A stretch of DNA of 35,634 nucleotides from Streptomyces meridianus. GTDB lineage: Bacteria > Actinomycetota > Actinomycetes > Streptomycetales > Streptomycetaceae. The stretch is from the NCBI RefSeq assembly GCF_023703325.1, contig NZ_JAMQGM010000040.1, positions 1 to 35,634 on the forward strand, written 5' to 3'. The position numbers and the translations under genes are program-made. Positions 33,199 to 35,634 of this stretch are shown piece by piece. How positions within the stretch are numbered: position 1 is the first letter of the stretch; every line of letters begins with the position of its first letter. Below the pieces are notes generated by a model. That model was not told the origin of the DNA, did not search any database, and saw only the letters and a list, made by a program, of their open reading frames with translations.

Positions 33199-34424
33199 CC
33201 ACATCCCTGGGCGAGGTGCTGGACAACCGGCGCATCGCCGAGTTCCACAAGGCCGCCCGCGCCCTGCTGAGGGAGCCGCTGCTGCTCGCCCGCGGTCCGA
33301 GTGCCGACGCCTACCGCCTGGTCCGCCGGTACGCCGCCGAGCTGCGCGACTGGTTCGACCGCAACACCGGCTGGTCGTTGCGGGTGGACGCGGAGTCCGC
33401 GCGGTTGCGCAGGACGCCCGGGACCCTGGCCGACGCGACCCATCCGGCGCGCGAGGCGTCCCGCGCCGGTGTGCCGTTCACCCGCCGCCGCTATGTCCTG
33501 CTGTGTCTGGCGCTGGCCGCACTGGAACGCGGGGAGGCTCAGATCGCGCTCGGCCGCCTCGCCGAACAGGTGGTGCTGGACGCCGCCGACCCGCATCTGG
33601 CCGCCGCCGGCGTGGAGTTCACGCTGGAACGGCGCGACGAGCGCCTGGACCTCGCCGCCGTCGTACGGCTGCTGCTGCGGTACGGGGTGCTGCGCCGGGT
33701 GGCCGGGGACGAGGACGCCTACGTGAGCGGGGCGGGCGACGTGCTCTACGACGTGGAGCGCCGCGTCCTGGCCGGGCTGCTGGCCGCCCGCCACGGACCG
33801 TCGATGATCACTGCCGTGGACTTCGAGGAGCGGCTGGCCGTGCTCACCGCGGAGAGCGCCCTGGACAGCGACGAGTTGCGGTTCCGCGCGATCCGCCAGA
33901 AGCTCACCCGCCGCCTCCTCGACGACCCGGTGCTCTACTACGACGAGCTGACCGACGACGAGCTGGTCTACCTCACCCGCCAGCGCGCCTTCCTCACCGC
34001 ACGCGTGAGCGAACTGACCGGCCTGGTGCCCGAGGTACGGGCCGAGGGCATCGCGATGGTCGACCCCCTCGACGACCTCACCGACGTACGCATGCCGGAA
34101 CAGGGCACCCACGGGCACATCACCCTGCTGCTCGCCGAGCACCTCGCCGCCGCGGACGGCGAGGTCGGCCGGGCCGAACTGGAACGGCGCGTGCGGGAAC
34201 TGGCCGCCGTTCACGGCGCGTTCTGGTCCAAGAGTGCCAAGCAACCGGGCACGGAGGGGGAACTGGTCGAGCGGGCAGTGGCCAGACTGACCGCACTCGG
34301 CCTGGTGGAGCGCACACCCGACGGCGTGGCCGCACTGCCCGCGCTCGCCCGGTACGCGGTCGGCGAGACCGTCGTCGTGGAACCCGGACAGCGCACCTCC
34401 CCGCGAAAGGCAAAACAACCGTGA
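33195..34424 (+). CDS. jetB: Wadjet defence protein JetB (TIGR02678/DUF2398 family)
   Basis: A 409-residue protein from GTG 33195, overlapping jetA. Family segments: EFHKAARALLREPLLLARGP, the strand-rich WFDRNTGWSLRVDAESARL near residue 55, FTRRRYVLLCLALAALERGE, and GVLRRVAGDEDAYVSG. A winged-helix end (AVARLTALGLVERTPDGVAAL) is typical of KITE-type subunits that bind the kleisin. In the Wadjet complex it pairs with JetA on the SMC-like motor JetC. The stop overlaps the jetC start by 4 nt (34421-34424). Intact. Confidence 0.87.
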   Translation: MTTSLGEVLDNRRIAEFHKAARALLREPLLLARGPSADAYRLVRRYAAELRDWFDRNTGWSLRVDAESARLRRTPGTLADATHPAREASRAGVPFTRRRYVLLCLALAALERGEAQIALGRLAEQVVLDAADPHLAAAGVEFTLERRDERLDLAAVVRLLLRYGVLRRVAGDEDAYVSGAGDVLYDVERRVLAGLLAARHGPSMITAVDFEERLAVLTAESALDSDELRFRAIRQKLTRRLLDDPVLYYDELTDDELVYLTRQRAFLTARVSELTGLVPEVRAEGIAMVDPLDDLTDVRMPEQGTHGHITLLLAEHLAAADGEVGRAELERRVRELAAVHGAFWSKSAKQPGTEGELVERAVARLTALGLVERTPDGVAALPALARYAVGETVVVEPGQRTSPRKAKQP

Positions 34425-35634
34425 CTGCCCTGCCCCACCCCGTGCCCGGCCGGTGGCGGCCCCTGCGCATCGGCCTGGTCGACCTCTTCTACTACGACAC
34501 CGAGGAGTTCTGGTTCCGCGACGGCCGCCTGCTGCTGCGCGGCAACAACGGCACCGGCAAGTCCAAGGTGCTCGCCCTCACGCTCCCGTTCCTGCTGGAC
34601 GGCGACCTGTCGCCGCGCCGGGTGGAGCCCGACGCCGACCCGGGCAAGCGCATGGAGTGGAACCTGCTGCTCGGCGGGGAGCACCCGCACCCCGAGCGGC
34701 TCGGCTACACCTGGATCGAGTTCGGGCGTGTCGACACCGACACCGGACAGAGCCACTTCCGCACCCTCGCCTGCGGGCTGAAGGCAGTGGCGGGCCGCGG
34801 CATCGCCCGCCACTGGTACGCCGTCACCGACCAGCGCATCGGCCAGGACCTCAGCCTGCTCGACGCGACCGGCACCGCCCTGTCGCGTGACCGGCTCGCG
34901 GAGGCCCTCGCCGGGCACGGCATGGTGTACGACACGGCCACGACGTACCGCCGCGCGGTCGACGAGGCGCTGTTCGGCCTCGGCGAGCGACGCTACGCCG
35001 CTCTGGTCGATCTGCTCATCCAACTGCGTCAGCCGCAGCTGTCGAAGCGGCCCAACGAGGCCGCCCTGTCCCGTGCCCTGACCGAGGCGCTGCCCCCGAT
35101 GGACCAGGCAGTGATCGCCGACGTGGCGGAGGCGTTCCGCTCCCTGGACGAGGAGAAGGACGAGCTGCGCGCGGCGAGCGAGGCCGAGCGGGCCGCCTCC
35201 GCCTTCCTGGACCACTACCGGCGCTACGCCCGGGTCGCCGCCCGCCGCCGCGCCCGGTTGCCCCGCAGCGAGCACGCCCGCTACGAGCAGCTGCACCGCG
35301 ACCTGGCCCAGGCCCGGGCCGAGCGGAAGCAGGCCGAGACGGACCGGGAGGCCGCGGCCGGGCGGATCGCGGAGCTGGAGCAGAGGGCCACGCGGCTGAA
35401 GGCACAGCAGGCCGCGCTGCGTGAGGGCCCCGAGATGCGCAGCGCCCGGGAGCTGGAGCAGGTGGCGGCCGAGGCGCGCCGCACCGCCGAGGAGCTGAGG
35501 CGGACCGAAGCCGACCGTCAGGACGCGGGCCAGGCGCACACCCGGGCCCTGGGGCGCCTGGGCACGGCCGAGCGGCGCCTCGCGGCGGCCGGGGAACGCG
35601 TCGCTGACCTGGCCGGGCGCGCCCGGGACACGGC
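34421..35634 (+). CDS. jetC: Wadjet SMC-like ATPase JetC (TIGR02680 family), N-terminal part
   Basis: From GTG 34421 the frame is open to the right edge (404 residues, C-terminus not in window). The N-terminal ATPase lobe includes RIGLVDLFYYDTEEFWFRDG and a perfect Walker A RGNNGTGKSKV (Gly41-Ser48), then LGYTWIEFGR and an RxxALVDLLIQLRQPQLSKR segment typical of SMC-like heads. From about residue 230 the sequence is long heptad-like Ala/Glu/Arg-rich coiled coil (for example LEQVAAEARRTAEELRRTEA). JetC extrudes DNA loops so that the JetD nuclease can cut small circular plasmids. Its C-terminal head and jetD should follow to the right. Confidence 0.88.
   Translation, partial: MTALPHPVPGRWRPLRIGLVDLFYYDTEEFWFRDGRLLLRGNNGTGKSKVLALTLPFLLDGDLSPRRVEPDADPGKRMEWNLLLGGEHPHPERLGYTWIEFGRVDTDTGQSHFRTLACGLKAVAGRGIARHWYAVTDQRIGQDLSLLDATGTALSRDRLAEALAGHGMVYDTATTYRRAVDEALFGLGERRYAALVDLLIQLRQPQLSKRPNEAALSRALTEALPPMDQAVIADVAEAFRSLDEEKDELRAASEAERAASAFLDHYRRYARVAARRRARLPRSEHARYEQLHRDLAQARAERKQAETDREAAAGRIAELEQRATRLKAQQAALREGPEMRSARELEQVAAEARRTAEELRRTEADRQDAGQAHTRALGRLGTAERRLAAAGERVADLAGRARDT

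Overview
The window is GC-rich chromosomal DNA from an actinomycete, almost certainly a Streptomyces. The evidence is GTG/TTG starts, start/stop overlaps, a streptophobe-type membrane protein, a HrdA-like sigma factor beside dnaG, and a nirB/nirD/nasA/dgt/dnaG/hrdA order that resembles the S. coelicolor hrdA to nirB stretch as I remember it. No database was consulted.

Layout. 1-875: the start (minus strand) of a protein built from Ig-like repeats, cut by the window edge. 876-2214: no convincing gene. 2215-3519: a polytopic membrane protein. 3604-7933: a minus-strand nitrite reductase operon (a FAD oxidoreductase, nirB, nirD). 8099-11657: a nucleoside deaminase, a DUF1203 protein, a PobA-like monooxygenase and a TauE/SafE exporter. 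About 11711-11917: relic of a Fic-protein C-terminus. 12073-13891: tightly overlapping cutA, gamma-glutamylcyclotransferase and adenine/adenosine deaminase genes. 13886-16048: assimilatory nitrate reductase. 16167-19330: a SanA-like protein, a sirohydrochlorin chelatase and dgt; the last two share one uninterrupted reading frame. 19617-24594: a ferredoxin-reductase-type flavoprotein, a GNAT acetyltransferase, dnaG and hrdA. 24656-27268: a zinc-ribbon protein, a small acidic protein, an FGGY kinase and a small membrane protein. 27426-27754: tRNA-Asn and a CAU-anticodon tRNA. From 27755 on the content becomes accessory: a VapBC pair, a SWIM zinc-finger protein, a second VapBC pair on the opposite strand, and the first three genes of a Wadjet (JetABC) plasmid-defence operon running off the right edge.

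How the genes work together. The nitrate reductase, the nitrite reductase genes and the siroheme-pathway chelatase form one physiological module (nitrate to nitrite to ammonium, plus the siroheme cofactor). Each of the three promoters carries GlnR-like pentamers with the same geometry: the last pentamer ends 22-23 nt before the start codon and exactly 10 nt before a possible -10 hexamer. Several other genes (dnaG, dgt, the TauE/SafE gene) have a TANNNT hexamer exactly 6 nt before the start codon, the layout expected for leaderless transcripts. The right end, after the tRNAs, looks like a defence/stabilisation island.

Two genes are open at the window edges (1-875 minus and 34421-35634 plus), so their lengths and C-termini are unknown. 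All functional assignments are from motif and family recognition by eye.
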